From: Pithys albifrons albifrons
Taxonomy: Eukaryota; Chordata; Aves; Passeriformes; Thamnophilidae
NCBI RefSeq assembly: GCF_047495875.1
Contig: NC_092486.1
Location: 1,834,479 to 1,898,478, forward strand
Direction: 5' to 3'
Length of the DNA stretch: 64,000 nt
The position numbers and the translations under genes were made by a program. The notes under the pieces were generated by a model. The model searched no databases. It was given only the letters and a program-made list of their open reading frames with translations, and had not been told where the DNA came from. Positions 50,330 to 63,400 of this stretch are shown piece after piece; the first letter of the stretch is position 1; the number at the start of each line of letters is the position of its first letter.

Positions 50330-51129
50330 CCGCGCGGATGGAGACGGGATTTCAGCGCCACTGGTGTAATCCCAGAGCTGTGGGATGAGAGTGACGGAGC
50401 TGTCTGGGATGAGATGCTCTGTGGCAGGTTTGGGCTCCTCCTGCCCCGCACCAACTCCCCCCCTGCAGAGCATCGCTGTGTGTCGTGCCCACTGGCATGG
50501 AAAAAAGAAGCAGCTGGATCAGGTTCAGCCCATGGGTGACCCCTGCGTTGCTCTGTGCCCGTGGGGGGTGACCTCGCTTGCCCCCGGCCCAAATATCAAT
50601 GCAGAGTTTTACTGATAAATCCTCTCTGCTTTTTCCTTGGAGAGGGAAAATAAAATGAGAAAATCCTCGCTGGGTTGGGTGGGGTGGGTGTGTTTGGAGG
50701 GGCTGGAAGCCCCGAGCTGGGGTGGGTGGCACCGCCCCAATCCTGGTACCACATCATGCGTGTGCACATGTGTGCTGCGTGTGAGAGCACACGTGGGACA
50801 GGGACACGTGGCCACCCACATGGATCTGACCCAGCAAAGGGCTTAATCGGGATCTGTGGCATCTGCCACGGCAGCAGCGGCGGCTCCTCCACTTGTGCAG
50901 AGCTTTGGGAGTCCTGGAGAATCCCAAAAGACCCAGTTGGGGGATAAAAGAGAGGGGAAAGGCTTCCTGGCTCCTCCCCTGCCCTGTGGCTCCGTGGGTC
51001 CATCCCTACGTGACTGTGGGCACGCAGGGCCCCTCTCCTGCCACTGGAGAGGAGCTGCCAGGCAAAGAGGTTTAAGGTTGATGCAGTTATTAATTCTATC
51101 AGAGATTATCCACTTTGGAGGGCCTGGCA
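50330..51129. other. Low-copy intergenic DNA
   Basis: No gene or tandem array recognised. Confidence 0.4.
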
Positions 51130-52260
51130 GCCAGGGCTGGAGGGTTATCCATGATGGGAAAGGCAGGGATCACTGCTAGGGATGAGAAGGATGGAGCTGC
51201 AGTCCCAGGGTTATCCAGGATGGGAAAGGCAGGGATCGCTGCTGGGGATGAGGAGGATGGAGCTGCAGCCCCAGAGTTATCCAGGATGGGAAAGGCAGGG
51301 ATCGCTGCTGGGGATGAGGAGGATGGAGCTGCAGCCTGAGTTATCCAGGATGGGAAAGGCAGGGATCACTGCTGGGGATGAGGAGGATGGAGCTGCAGCC
51401 CCAGGGTTATCCAGAATGGGAAAGGCAGGGATCGCTGCTGGGGATGAGGAGGATGGAGCTGCAGTCCCAGGGTTATCCGGGATGGGAAAGGCAGGGATCA
51501 CTGCTGGGGATGAGGAGGATGGAGCTGCAGTCCCAGAGTTATCCAGGATGGGAAAGGCAGGGATCACTGCTGGGGATGAGGAGGATGGAGCTGCAGCCCC
51601 AGGGTTATCCAGGATAGGAAAGGCAGGGATCACTGCTGGGGGTGAGGAGGATGGAGCTGCAGTCCCAGAGTTATCCAGGATGGGAAAGGCAGGGATCACT
51701 GCTGGGGATGAGGAGGATGGAACTGCAGCCCCAGAGTTATCCAGGATGGGAAAGGCAGGGATCACTGCTGGGGATGAGGAGGATGGAGCTGCAGCCCCAG
51801 GGTTATCCAGGATGGGAAAGGCAGGGATCGCTGCTGGGGATGAGGAGGATGGAGCTGCAGACTGAGTTATCCAGGATGGGAAAGGCAGGGATCACTGCTG
51901 GGCATAAGGAGGATGGAGCTGCAGCCTGAGTTATCCAGGATGGGAAAGGCAGGGATCACTACTGGGGATGAGGAGGATGGAGCTGCAGCCCCAGGGTTAT
52001 CCAGGATGGGAAAGGCAGGGATCACTGCTGGGGATGAGGAGGATGGAGCTGCAGCTCGAGTTATCCGGGATGGGAAAGGCAGGGATCACTGCTGGGGATG
52101 AGGAGGATGGAGCTGCAGCTCGAGTTATCCGGGATGGGAAAGGCAGGGATCACTGCTGGGGATGAGGAGGGTGGAGCTGCAGCCCCAGGGTTATCCAGGA
52201 TGGGAAAGGCAGGGATCACTGCTGGGGATGAGGAGGATGGAGCTGCAGCCCCAGGTTTCC
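51130..52260. repeat. 66-bp minisatellite
   Basis: About 17 copies of GGGTTATCCAGGATGGGAAA + GGCAGGGATCACTGCTGGGG + ATGAGGAGGATGGAGCTGCA + GCCCCA. Some units are shortened to 60-63 bp (CAGCCTGAGTTATCC). The unit is 22 codons, so two plus-strand frames and one minus-strand frame are open; no gene is implied. Confidence 0.95.
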
Positions 52261-52449
52261 CCATCACAGGCAGGGGTGGGTTGGAGATAAAGGGCAAGGC
52301 TCAGATTTAGGGCCTCAGGGCTGGCTTGGGCACCACCTGGCTGGGCTGGGGAAGCCCAACCCTTGATCTTAGTCTGGGCACTGAGCTCGGCCCTGGCTGT
52401 TGGTCAGGTGCTGCACTGACTGGGAGGGGCGAGGCAGAATGGAGCCCTG

Positions 52450-53760
52450 GCCCCTGCCCCATCCCTGTCCTTATCCCCACCCCATCTCCATCCTGATCCC
52501 TGTCCCAAACCTAATCCCATACCCATCCTGACCCCTGTCCCTATCCCATCCCTGTCCTCATCTCTGCTCCATCCCCATCCTGATCCCTTTCCCAATCCTA
52601 TTCCCGTACCCATCCCATCCCTGTTGCCACCCTGGTCCCTGTCCCTATCCCATTACTGTTCTCATCCCTGTCCCAGTCCCATTCCCATCCCCCTCTCTGC
52701 CTTGTCCTCTTCTTCATCCCCATCTAAATCCTGTCCCCATCCCTATCCCTCCAACCATCTGTAGCTTGATCCCTGCCCCTGTCTCATCCTTATCCTGTCC
52801 CCATCCCTGACACCATCCTTGTCCCCATCATGGTCCCTGTCCCTATCCCACTCTCATCCCCTTCTCCAGCTCTGTCACCATCCCCATCTCAGTCCTAGTC
52901 CCTGTCCTGTCCCCTTCCTCATCACTGTCCCCATCCCTGTCTTGGTTCCATCACATCCCCATCCTGTCCCCATTCCCACTCTGACACCACACCCTCCACA
53001 TCCTGGTCCCTGTCTCTGTCCCATTCCCATCCTCATTCTGTCCTCATTTCTATCCCCATTTCCATCCTAGTCCCTGTCCCTAACCCGTCTTCATCCCCAT
53101 CCCTGTCCTGATCCCTGCCCTCGTCTCATTCCCATCTCCATCCCTGTACCCATCCTGGTTCCTGTGCTCATCTCATCCCCATCCCCTTCCCTGTCCCAGC
53201 CCCACCCTGGTCCCTGTCCCTACCTGTCTCCATCCCTGTTCTGATCCCTGTCCCTGTCTCATCTCCAGCCCTGTACCCATCCTGGCCCTGTGCTCATCTC
53301 ACCCCTATCCCTTTCCCTGTTCCTGTCTCAGCCCTAGCCCCGCCCTGGTTCCTGTCCCTACCCGTCCCCATCCTCATTCCTGTCCTCATCTCTATCCCCA
53401 TCTCCACCCTGGAGATCCCTGTCCCATCCTCATCCTCATCCTTGTCCCCATTTCCATCCTAGTCCGTCCCTAACCCGTCTTCATCCCCATCCCTGTCCTG
53501 ATCCCTGTCCCTGTCTCATCCCCATCTCCATCCCTGTACCCATCCTCGTTCCTGTGCTCATCTCATCCCCATCCCCTTCCCTGTCCTTGCCCCACCCTGG
53601 TCCCTGTCCCTGTCCCTGTCCCGTCCCCATCCCTGTCCTGATCCCTGTCCCTATCTCATTCCCATCTCCATCCCTGTACCCATCCTTGTTCCTGTGCTCA
53701 TCTCATCCCCATCCCCATCCGTCCCCCCAGTCCCTGTCCCTACCCGTGCCCATCCCATCC
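52450..53760. repeat. Degenerate CCATCCCTGTCC array
   Basis: Irregular array of 6-18 bp words (TCCCTGTCCCTATCCC, CATCCTGATCCCTGTCC), with longer repeats of about 380-400 bp: blocks near 53065-53190 and 53460-53580 are close copies. Confidence 0.85.
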
Positions 53761-55639
53761 CCTTCCCAGTGCCCGCGGCTGTCGATGCCAGCCCAGGACT
53801 CACCGGGAGCGCCAGGACACGCAGCCCCCGGACCGCCCCAGCTGCCCCCGCATCCACCTGCCTCGTGCCTGGGCTTTGGCAGCGCCTTCATCCGCCGGAA
53901 ACTTCTTTTATCTCCAAAAAATTCCTCTGCGCTCCGACGGGGAAAACTCCGGCTGCTCCAGGCTGGGATCCTCCCTCCGCCGCCCACGGCTCGTACAAAG
54001 GCTCCTTCTTCACCCGGGGAGGACAGAGCCACCTTTGTTCATCCCGCTCCGCCATCCTCCTCCCGGGAATCTCCAGGATCGGGAAAGTCACTGAACCGCG
54101 AGCACCGGGTGGTGGGAGATGTGGGGTGGGGGCATCGCTGCGTGTCCCAGATTTGCTCCTTCCCACCAATCCCAGCGGGATTTTAATTATTTTGTTTTAA
54201 CCAAGCCGGGATTGTTGAATATTCCACCGGAATAATGGGTGGGGTCGAGGGGATCCAAGGGATGCTGAGCCCTCCAGCCCGGCCGTCCCTGCTGGAATCC
54301 TCAGCGCGCTCACAAATCCTGGTATTGTGTCTCCCGCCTCATGGATAATCCCGGCATGGCGGGGGCGAGAACTGCCCCTTCCCAGCGTGAGACTCCTGGG
54401 AATGTCGGTGGGTGGCCGGGGACAATCCCACCCCCCCAGCGCCCCACCCCCTGCCTCTCATTACAATGAGGGGATAAATAATCCCTTCAGACGGAGGGGA
54501 TGGAGGAGCCGCTGCCTGGGATACGGCAGGATGGCGATTTCCCTGGCACGGTCCCTGGGATGCCCCCCCGGGATGCTCCCCAGTCCACTGGGCATCGCAC
54601 TGGGAGCCCACCCAGTGGCAAATCCCACACCGTCAGCCTCAGGGCTGGATGCACACGCAGCCTCCGGATTTCCCTGGCAAATATCCCTTCAAATTCCTGG
54701 AAAACTCAGCCAGGACAGGCCTCTTTGTCTCCCATCGGAGCACCGGGATATTTGGCAAAGATAAGGTACCGGGAGAAGCGGATTCTGGTGTCATTGGCAG
54801 CATCGATGGCAGCAGGAGAGAGGATTTCATGGCTTTAACGACAGGATTAAAGTTTTCCAGGAGCCTCCCTGTCCATGTGGACACCAACAATCCTGCATTT
54901 CCCAGCATGGGAAGCTGCAAACCCATCCCGGGGCACCTGGAACTCCTTGGAAGCAGGATGGGGGTCCTGATGCCAAGCCAGGCTCTGGGAGAGGAGAGCT
55001 CAGGGACCCAGAAAACCCAGGGAGCAGCTTCCCGGGAGAGTGGGTGTGTTTGTTGGGATAAGTTTGGCGGCACAAGGAGGAGGAGGGAGAGGTGGAAGTG
55101 GCCGGAGGTGATGCCGCAGCTCCAGAAAGCACCTCGGAGTGTTTTATTTATTCCCATTTTCCCCGCAGAGCCAGCACGGGGCTGGCAGCCCTGGCAAGGA
55201 CCGGCTGCTTCCGAGAGCTTTGGGACCATGCCAGGAAGGACTGGGTTTAATCCTGTGCCAACAGCTGCCCCAGGGCCGGATCAGCCCTGGCACTGCCCCT
55301 CTTCCCTGACCTTCCCAGCTCAACCCGCTGCTGTAACTGGAAACCCCTGGGTGGTTTTTCCAGTCTCGTGATATCGGGAAATGTCAGATCCCGGTGGTGT
55401 TGGGGTGATGACAAAAGGATGGAGACACCTGGATTTGGGGACCATCTTGGGGTGGGGCGTTGGGACCCTGCTCCTGCTCTGGCCACGCTCAGAGACAGAA
55501 AATGAGATGGATAACTGAGCCTGAAGGGCTGGAAAACAGCATTCCCAGTGGGCTCAAAGCACTCCCAGGCTGCTGGGATGTTGTTTTATAAAAATTCAGC
55601 CCTTTCCAAACTCCAGTTCCTCACTGTGCCCCTTCATCA
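53761..55639. other. Low-copy intergenic DNA, CpG-richer at 53770-54120
   Basis: The minus strand at about 53804-53853 shows a donor-like CTCCCG|gtgagt after GC-rich DNA and could be a noncoding first exon for 50150-50281, but a frame starting at its own ATG would stop in that exon. Nothing else recognised. Confidence 0.35.
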
Positions 55640-58190
55640 CTCTGACTCCTGAGAATTTTGCTTCCTAAAAAACATGAGCTGTGAAAAAATTAGGTCTCTA
55701 ATAACCCTGAGCCCTGATAACTGTGATCCCTAAAAGACATGGTCCCTAATAGCTGTGATCCCTAATAACTGTGATCCCTAATAATTTGGATCCCTAATAA
55801 TTGGGATCCCTGAAAAACATGGTCCCTAATAATTTGGATCCTTAATAACTGTGTTCCTTAAAAAAATTAGGTCCCTAATAACTGTGAACTCTAATCACCC
55901 TGACCCACCATAACTCTGTCCCCTATAAAGAAAATCCCTAAAAAATGAGGTCTCTTATAACTGTGACCCTTAATAAACATGACACCAAAAATCATGGTCC
56001 TTAAAAACTTAATAACCCTTAATAAACATGACCCCTAAAAACTGTGGTTCCTGATAACCATGACCTCAACTCTGAGACCTAAAAATAAGTGTCTAATTGC
56101 CATGACCCCTAATAACCCCAAACCCTAATAACTGTGACCCCTAAAAAATATGACCCTTAATAATCCTGACCCCCAATGACCCCAAACCCCACTAACTATG
56201 GTCTCTGAAGAATGTGGTCCCTAATAACTGTATGCCCTGAGAGCTGTGACCCCTAAAAAGGCCCCTAAAAATGAGGTCCCTTAATAACCAAGACCCCCAA
56301 TAACCCAATCACCAATAACTGTGACTCCCTCATCACTCTGACCCCAAGTAACTGACCCCAAATAGCTGTGACTCCCCAGTAACACTGATCCCAAATAGCT
56401 GTGACCCCAAATCACTCCAACCCCAAAGAACTGTGACCCAAAATAACTATGACCTCCCAAATAACTCTGATCCCAAATAGCTGTGGCCCCCAATAACTCT
56501 GATCCCAAATAGCTGTGACCCCAAATAGCTGTGACCCCCAGTAACCCTGACCCCAAATAACTGTGACCCCCAATCACCCTGATACCAAATAACTCTAATC
56601 CCAAATAGCTGTGACCCCAATCACCCTGATCCCAAATAACTGTGACCCCAAATAACCCTGATCCCAAATAACTGTGACCCCCAATAACTCTGATCCCAAA
56701 TAGCTGTGACCCCAATCACCCTGATCCCAAATAGCTGTGGCCCCCAATCACCCTGATCCCAAATAACTCTGATCCCAAATAGCTGTGGCCCCCAATAACT
56801 CTGATCCCAAATAACTCTGATCCCAAATAGCTGTGGCCCCCAATAACTCTGATCCCAAATAACTGTGACCCTCCAATCACCCTGATCCCAAATAACTCTG
56901 ATCCCAAATAACTGTGACCCCAAATAACCCTGATCCCAAATAACTGTGACCCCCAATAACTCTGATCCCAAATAGCTGTGACCCCAAATAACCCTGATCC
57001 CAAATAACTGTGACCCCAAATAACTCTGATCCCAAATAGCTGTGACCCCAATCACCCTGATCCCAAATAACTCTGATCCCAAATAGCTGTGACCCCAAAT
57101 AACCCTGATCCCAAATAACTGTGACCCCCAATAACTCTGATCCCAAATAGCTGTGGCCCCCAATAACTCTGATCCCAAATAGCTGTGGCCCCAAATAGCT
57201 GTGACCCCCAGTAACCCTGACCCCAAATAACTGTGACCCCCCAATCATCCTGATCCCAAATAACTGTGACCCCAAATAACCCTGATCCCAAATAGCTGTG
57301 ACCCCAAATAGCTGTGACCCCAAATAGCCCTGACCCCCAATAGCTGTGACCCCCCCAATCACCCTGATCTCAAATAGCTGTGACCCCCAATCACCCTGAT
57401 CCCAAATAACTGGGACCCCCCAATCAGCTTGATCCCAAATAACTGTGACCCCAATTAACCACCACCCCAAAAGCTGCGACCCCCAGAAACCCTGACCCCA
57501 ATTAACTGTCACCCAAAATAACTGTCACCCCCCAATCAGCCCAGCCCCAAATAATTGTGACCCCCAGTAACTCTGATCCCAAATAACTGTGACCCCCTAT
57601 TCACCCTGATCCCAAATAACTGGGACCCCAAATAACTGTGACCCCCCCTATCACCCTGATCCCAAATAACTGTGACCCCCTATTCACCCTGATCCCAAAT
57701 AACTGGGACCCCAAATCACCCCAGCCCCAAACTGTGACCCCAAATAACCCTGATCCCAAATACCTGTGACCCCCTCATCACTCTGACCTCCAATAACTGT
57801 GACCCCAAATAGCTGTGACCCCCAATAACCCTGACCCCAAAGAACTGTGACCCCAAATAGCTGACCCCCAATAACCCTGACCCCAAATAACTGTGACCCC
57901 CAGTAACCCTGACCCCAAAGAACTGTGACCCCAAAGAACTGTGACCCCCAATAACCCTGACCCCAAAGAACTGTGACCCCAAATAGTTGTGACCCCCAAT
58001 AACCCTGACCCCAAAGAACTGTGACCCCAAAGACCTGTGACCCCAATCACCCCAACCCCAAAGAACTGTGACCCCAAAGAACTGTGACCCCAATCACCCC
58101 AACTCCACAGAACTGTGACCCCAAATAACTGTGACCCCCAGTAACTCTGACCCCAAAGACCTGTGACCCCAATCACCCCAACCCCCAATT
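55640..58190. repeat. 16/17-bp array CCCAAATAACTGTGAC
   Basis: About 150 units. On the left side (to about 56270) they are degenerate (CCCTAATAACTGTGAT); then regular alternation of AACTGTGACCCCAAAT and AACTCTGATCCCAAAT gives a 32-bp dimer period. Minus-strand frames reading YLGSQLFGIRVI-like repeats are artefacts. Confidence 0.95.
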
Positions 58191-59129
58191 CCTCTCCTCC
58201 CACCTCCACTCATTTCCCCTCAGGACACACCCCCTGAAAGCCCCTTTTCCACCTCCACCCCCCATTTTCCCCTCCATATTTAATCCCCATCCATCCAACC
58301 TGGAGCATTTCCAGGTTTCTGGACATGGAGCAAACCCCACCTGGGGGGATTCAATTCCCTCTGGATGCTCCCACTGGGTGAGCCTCGAGGCACAGACCCA
58401 TTTTTGGGGTGACTTTACACCTTGGATCACTTTGTCAGTTCTTGGAATTACACCCAAGATCGGGGCAGGAATAATGGGATTATCCAGTGCTGGCTGTGGG
58501 ATAGGGAAGCTCATTAAGGAGCATTAAAGAGGGGGAAATTGGGTTTTTCCAGGTTCCAACACAAACCTCAATTAACTCAGGTGCCTCCAAGGCTCATTTT
58601 GGGGTTTCTTTACAATTTGCTCCCCCCACAGACACAAACCCAACTTCCAGGATCCCTGAGCAGCTGGGAATGGCATCCAGCCCTTCCAGGTTTGGGAAAA
58701 TTGAGGCACAGTGACCCCAACCCTGCACGGGGAAACACCCCATGGACCCCCCCAGAGCACCCACTTCCCTTCCAGAGCCCTCAAATCCCCCGGGAAAAGC
58801 AGGATGAACCCCCTTGGAGGGTTTTTTCCCAGGAAAACACCGCAGGGGAGGGGGAATACATCCCAGTGGTGGGGCTGGGATGAGAGTACCTCCATGGTGA
58901 ATAATCCAGGGGATGAAAAAGGGAGATTTCCCCCTTTATTTTCCATCCTCCCTGAGTTTTCCAGCATGGCAGGGACTAACACTGCCATCTACCGAGTCAG
59001 CCCCCGCCTAATTAATCCCCGAAATTCTGTTTTCCCCACTTAAAAGCGCTTCCCACGTTTTCAGGGACGCCCGAGCCACCTGTCCCTGAGCAGTGAATCC
59101 CAGTGACCATCCCAGGGGCACAGCCCCCA
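58191..59129. other. Low-copy DNA upstream of FIGLA
   Basis: No gene recognised; may include distal FIGLA control elements. Confidence 0.4.
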
Positions 59130-59250
59130 AATATCCCCCCTTAGATGAGGATGATGATGATGATTTTGGGGGTACCTTTTTGGCCCCCAAATATCCCCTC
59201 TAGGATGATGATGATAATGATGATTTGGGGGGCACCTTTTTAGGATCAGG
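59130..59250. repeat. Two-copy duplication with GAT triplets
   Basis: CCCCCAAATATCCCC, a GATGATGATGATGATT run and GGGGGTACCTTTTT-type sequence occur twice in tandem (about 60 bp each). Confidence 0.85.
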
Positions 59251-59309
59251 ACTTTGGGAATGCCAAACTGGGAGGGTGATTGGAGAAACTGAGGCACAGC
59301 TGGAACCTC

Positions 59310-59390
59310 CCTGTGCCCACCCCACCCTGTGCCCACCCCACCCTGTGCCCACCCCACCCTGTGCCCACCCCACCCTGTGCCCAACCCTTC
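59310..59390. repeat. 16-bp array CCCTGTGCCCACCCCA
   Basis: Four and a half copies, about 150 bp before the FIGLA start codon. Confidence 0.9.
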
Positions 59391-59534
59391 ATTAGCCCAG
59401 ATTGGCCCCACCTGTGCCTTGTTGGGCTCGGAGTGGGGGGGGGGGGGGGAGCGGTTCAAGCCTCTTTTTTTTCTGCTGATTTCCCCCATTTTGGGTGTCT
59501 GGTCAGCGAGGTGCAGGATCAGTCCCTTGCCAGG

Positions 59535-60407
59535 ATGGGGGAGCCCAGCGGAGCTGAGGGGTGGCCAGGGAAGGTCTTGGGGGTCCCGAAGTCCTCAGAG
59601 ACACTGGAGGTCCCTCAGCCCTTGGATGTCCCTCATCCCCCGGGGGTCCTGGATGTCCCTCAGCCTCCGGGGGTCCCTCAGCCTTCAGGGGTCTTGGATG
59701 TCCCTCAGACCTTGGGGTTCCCTCAGCCCTCGGGGGTCCCGGAGCCCTCAGAGACACTGAAGTTCTTGGAGGTCCCTGAGCCCGAGGGGGTCCTGGGGGT
59801 CCCTCAGCCCCCGGGGGTACTGGAACCCTCAGAGATCCTGCAGCCCCCGGGGGTCCTGGAGGTCCCTCAGCCCTCGGGGGTCCCTGAGCCGTCAGGGGTC
59901 CTGGGGGTCCCTCAGCCTTCGGGGGTCCTGAAAGCCTCTCAGCCTTCGGGGATCCCTCAGCCCTCAGGGATCTTGGAGCCCTCAGAGAAACTGCAGCTCA
60001 TGGGGGCCCCACAGCCCCCGGGGGTCCTGGAGGCCCCACAGCCCCCGGGGGTCCTGGAGGCCCCACAGCCCCCGGGGGTCCTGGAGGCCCCACAGCCCCC
60101 GGGGGTCCTGGAGTCCTCAGAGACGCTCCAGCTCATGGGGGTCCCTCAGCCCTCGGGGGTCCTGGATGTCCCTCAGCCCTCGGGGGTCCCGGAGCCCCCA
60201 GGGGTCCTGCAGCTGGTGGGGGTCCTGCAGCCCACGCCGCCCCCCGAGGTGCTGGAGGGGGTGCTGTGCCAGCAGTTGGGGGTCCTGCCCCGCGCCGCGC
60301 CCATCGCCCGCCTGCGCCGGGGGCCCCGCGGCACGTACGAGCCCACCGGAGACCCGGCCGAGGTGCTGGAGCGGCGCCAGGCGGCCAATGCCAAGGAGAG
60401 AGAGAGG
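59535..60407 (+). CDS. FIGLA: FIGLA exon 1 (germline bHLH factor)
   Basis: Factor in the germline alpha is a bHLH transcription factor that pairs with E-proteins on CANNTG sites and drives zona pellucida and other oocyte genes. This exon codes 291 residues. The last ~55 match [21 protein letters not shown], then [14 protein letters not shown], which is the basic region; the human protein has AEVLEDVLREQFGPLP and [14 protein letters not shown]. The exon ends AGAGAGAGG|gtgagg after a whole codon. I chose the ATG at 59535 because it has A at -3 and G at +4; the frame stays open upstream to 59280. Residues about 20-230 are a repeat of [13 protein letters not shown] units, far longer than the ~40-residue N-terminus of human FIGLA. 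A start inside or after the repeat cannot be excluded. Confidence 0.85.
59595..60225 (+). repeat. Coding minisatellite in FIGLA exon 1
   Basis: About 23 units, mostly 27 bp (GTCCCTCAGCCCTCGGGGGT + CCTGGAT), coding V-P-Q-P-S/P-G-V-L-D/E. Shorter 12-18 bp units occur. All length changes keep the frame. Four identical units GVLEAPQPP lie at about 60010-60110. Some units read EPSETL or EPSEKL, giving sparse acidic and Ser/Thr residues in an otherwise Pro/Val/Gly-rich tract. Confidence 0.88.
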
Positions 60408-63400
60408 GTGAGGGACCCCAAAGCCCCCCCGGCCCCACAACCTGGGCTGTGCCCCATTGGGGGGGCACCCCCGGGGCTGCTCGAGGTGGGGGCACCAGCA
60501 GTGCCACCTCGGGGGTGCTCAGGGAGGGGCTGGGGGGATTTGCTTTTGGGGGTGGTGGGTTTGATCCCGAGGGGCCCCAATGAACTTTTAGGCGGGCTTG
60601 GTTTTATCCTGGGGTGGTCAGTTTAATTTTGAGGGCTCTGGTTAACTTTTGGGAGGGCCCAGCTTTATCCTGGGGTGGTCAGTTTAATGCTGGAGGCTCT
60701 GGTTAAATTTTAGGAGGGTTTGGTTTTATTCTGGGGTGGTCAGTTTAATGCTGGGGGGCTGTTTAACTTTTAGGAGGGTCCAGTTTGATGCTGGAGGTGC
60801 CCTGGTTTAATCCTAAGAGGCCTCAGTTAAGTTTTAGGAGTGCTTGGTTTTAGCCTGGGGTGGTTAGTTTAATCCTGGGGGCTTGTTTTTATCCTGGGGT
60901 GCTTAGTTTAATTTTGAGGGCTCTGGTTAACTTTTAGGAGGGTCCAGTTTTATCCTGGGGTGGTCAGTTTAATCCTGAAGGGCTCTGGTTAACTATTAGA
61001 AGAGCCAGTTTGATGCTGGAGGTGCCCTGGTTTAATCCTAAAGAGCCCTAAGGAGCTCCTAATCCTAAGGAGTTAAGTTTTAGGAAGGCTTGGTTTTATC
61101 CTGGGGTGGTCAGTTTAATTTTGAGGGCTCTGGTTAACTTTTAGGAGGGCCCAGCTTTATCCTGGGGTGGTCAGTTTAATGCTGGAGGCTCTGATTAACT
61201 TTTTGGAGGGCTTGGTTTTATCCTGGGGTGGTCAGTTTAATCCTGAGGGCTCTGGTTAAGTTTTAGGAGGGCTTGGTTTTATCCTGGGGTGGTCAGTTTA
61301 ATGCTGGGGGGCCCAGTTAAGTTTTAGGAAGACTTGGTTTTATCCAGGAATGGTCAGTTTAATTCTGGGGGAGTCTGGTTAAGTTTTAGGAGGGCTTGGT
61401 TTTATCCTGGGGTGGTCAGTTTAATGCTGGGGGGCCCAGTTAAGTTTTAGGAAGGCTTGGTTTTATCCAGGAATGGTCAGTTTAATTCTGGGGGGCTCTG
61501 GTTAATTTTTAGGAGGGTTTGGTTTTATTCTGGGGTGGTCAGTTTAATGCTGGGGGGCTGTTTAACTTTTAGGAGGGTCCAGTTTGATGCTGGAGGTGCC
61601 CTGGTTTAATCCTAAGGGGCCCCAGTTAAGTTTTAGGAGTGCTTGGTTTTAGCCTGGGGTGGTTAGTTTAATCCTGGGGGCTTGGTTTTATCCTGGGGTG
61701 CTTAGTTTCATTTTGAGGGCTCTGGTTAACTTTTAGGAGGGTCCAGTTTTATCCTGGGATGGTCAGTTTAATCCTGAGGGGCTCTGGTTAACTATTAGAA
61801 GAGCCAGTTTGATGCTGGAGGTGCCCTGGTTTAATCCTAAAGAGCCCTAAGGAGCTCCTAATCCTAAGGAGTTAAGTTTTAGGAAGGCTTGGTTTTATCC
61901 TGGGGTGGTCAGTTTAATCCTGAGGGGCTCTGATTAACTTTTTGGAGGGCTTGGTTTTATCCTGGAGTGGTCAGGTTAATTCTGGGGGGCTCTGGTTAAT
62001 TTTTAGGAAGGCTTGGTTTTATCCTGGGGGCCTCTGATTAACTTTTAGGAGGACTTGGTTTTATCCTGGGGTGGTCAGTTTAATCCTGAGGGCTCTGGTT
62101 AAGTTTTAGGAGGGCTTGGTTTTATCCTGGGGTGGTCAGTTTAATCCTGAGGGCTCTGGTTAAGTTTTAGGAGGGCTTGGTTTTATCCTGGGGTGGTCAG
62201 TTTAATGCTGGGGGGCCCAGTTAATTTTTAGGAGGGCTTGGTTTTATCCAGGAATGGTCAGTTTAATTCTGGGGGAGTCTGGTTAAGTTTTAGGAGGGCT
62301 TGGTTTTATTCTGGGGTGGTCAGTTTAATGCTGGGGGGCTGTTTAACTTTTAGGAGGGTCCAGTTTGATGCTGGAGGTGCCCTGATTTAATCCTAAGGGG
62401 CCCCAGTTAAGTTTTAGGAGTGCTTGGTTTTATCCTGGGGTGATCAGTTTAATCCTGAGTGGCTCTGGTTAACTTTTAGGAGGGCCCAGCTTTATTCTGG
62501 GGTGATCAGTTTAATCCTGAGTGTCTCTGGTTAAGTTTGAAGAGGGCTTGGTTTTATCCTGGAGTTTTCAGTTTAATCCTGAGGGCTCTGGTTAACTTTT
62601 AGGATGGCTGAGTTTAATTCTGAGGAGTCCAACTTAATCCTGGAGGGGTCCTGGTTTAATCCTGGAGGGCACCTGGTTAAATGTTGGAGGGTCTGTTTTA
62701 ATTCTGGGTTGGTCACTTCAATTTTAGGAGGACTCAGTTTAATTCTCAGTAGTCCAGTTTGATCCTGGAGGGGTTGTTTTAATCCTGGGAGCCTCAGTTT
62801 AATTTTGGGGGAGGGGGATTGGTTTAGTGCTGGGGAGCCTGGTTTAACCCTGGAGGGGTCCCAGTTTAGTTGTGTGGGACCTACTTTAATTCTGAGTGGG
62901 CACAGTTACATCCTGGGGAGCCCAGTTTAATCCTGGAGGGAACCCCAGTTTAATTCTGGTGAGCCCAGTTAAATCTAGGCAGATCCAGTCTAATCTTAGT
63001 TTAATTCTAGAAAGGCCCCAGCTAAATTCTGAGGTCCCAATTTAAGTCTAGGAGGGCCAGGTCTAACTCTGGTGAGCCTGGTTTAATACTGTAAAGGTTC
63101 CAGTTTAATCTTGGGAGGCCCCAGTTCAACTCTAGGAGAGACCAGTTTAATCCTGAATGGGGCAGTGTAACCCTGGGGACCCCAGTTTAACTCAGGTAGA
63201 GCCCAATCTAGTCATAGGAGGGGCCTGTTTAGTTTTGGGGTCCTTGTTTAATCCTGGGGGAGCAAGTTAAATCCTGGTGAGAGCCCAGTTTAATGTTGGG
63301 GAACCCAGTTTAATTCTACTAGGGTCAGGTTTAATTGTGGTGAGCCCAGTTTAATCCTGTAAAGACTAATCTTGAGGACTCCAGTTTAACTCTAGAAGAG

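Noticed and set aside
51182..52310. GDEEDGAAAPGLSRMGKAGI repeat protein
   Set aside because: Product of the 66-bp minisatellite; alternative frames and the opposite strand are equally open.
53804..53853. First coding exon starting with ATG at 53853 and joined to 50281
   Set aside because: Joining it to the candidate exon at 50150-50281 puts a stop codon after a few residues, so it cannot be a coding partner in that form.
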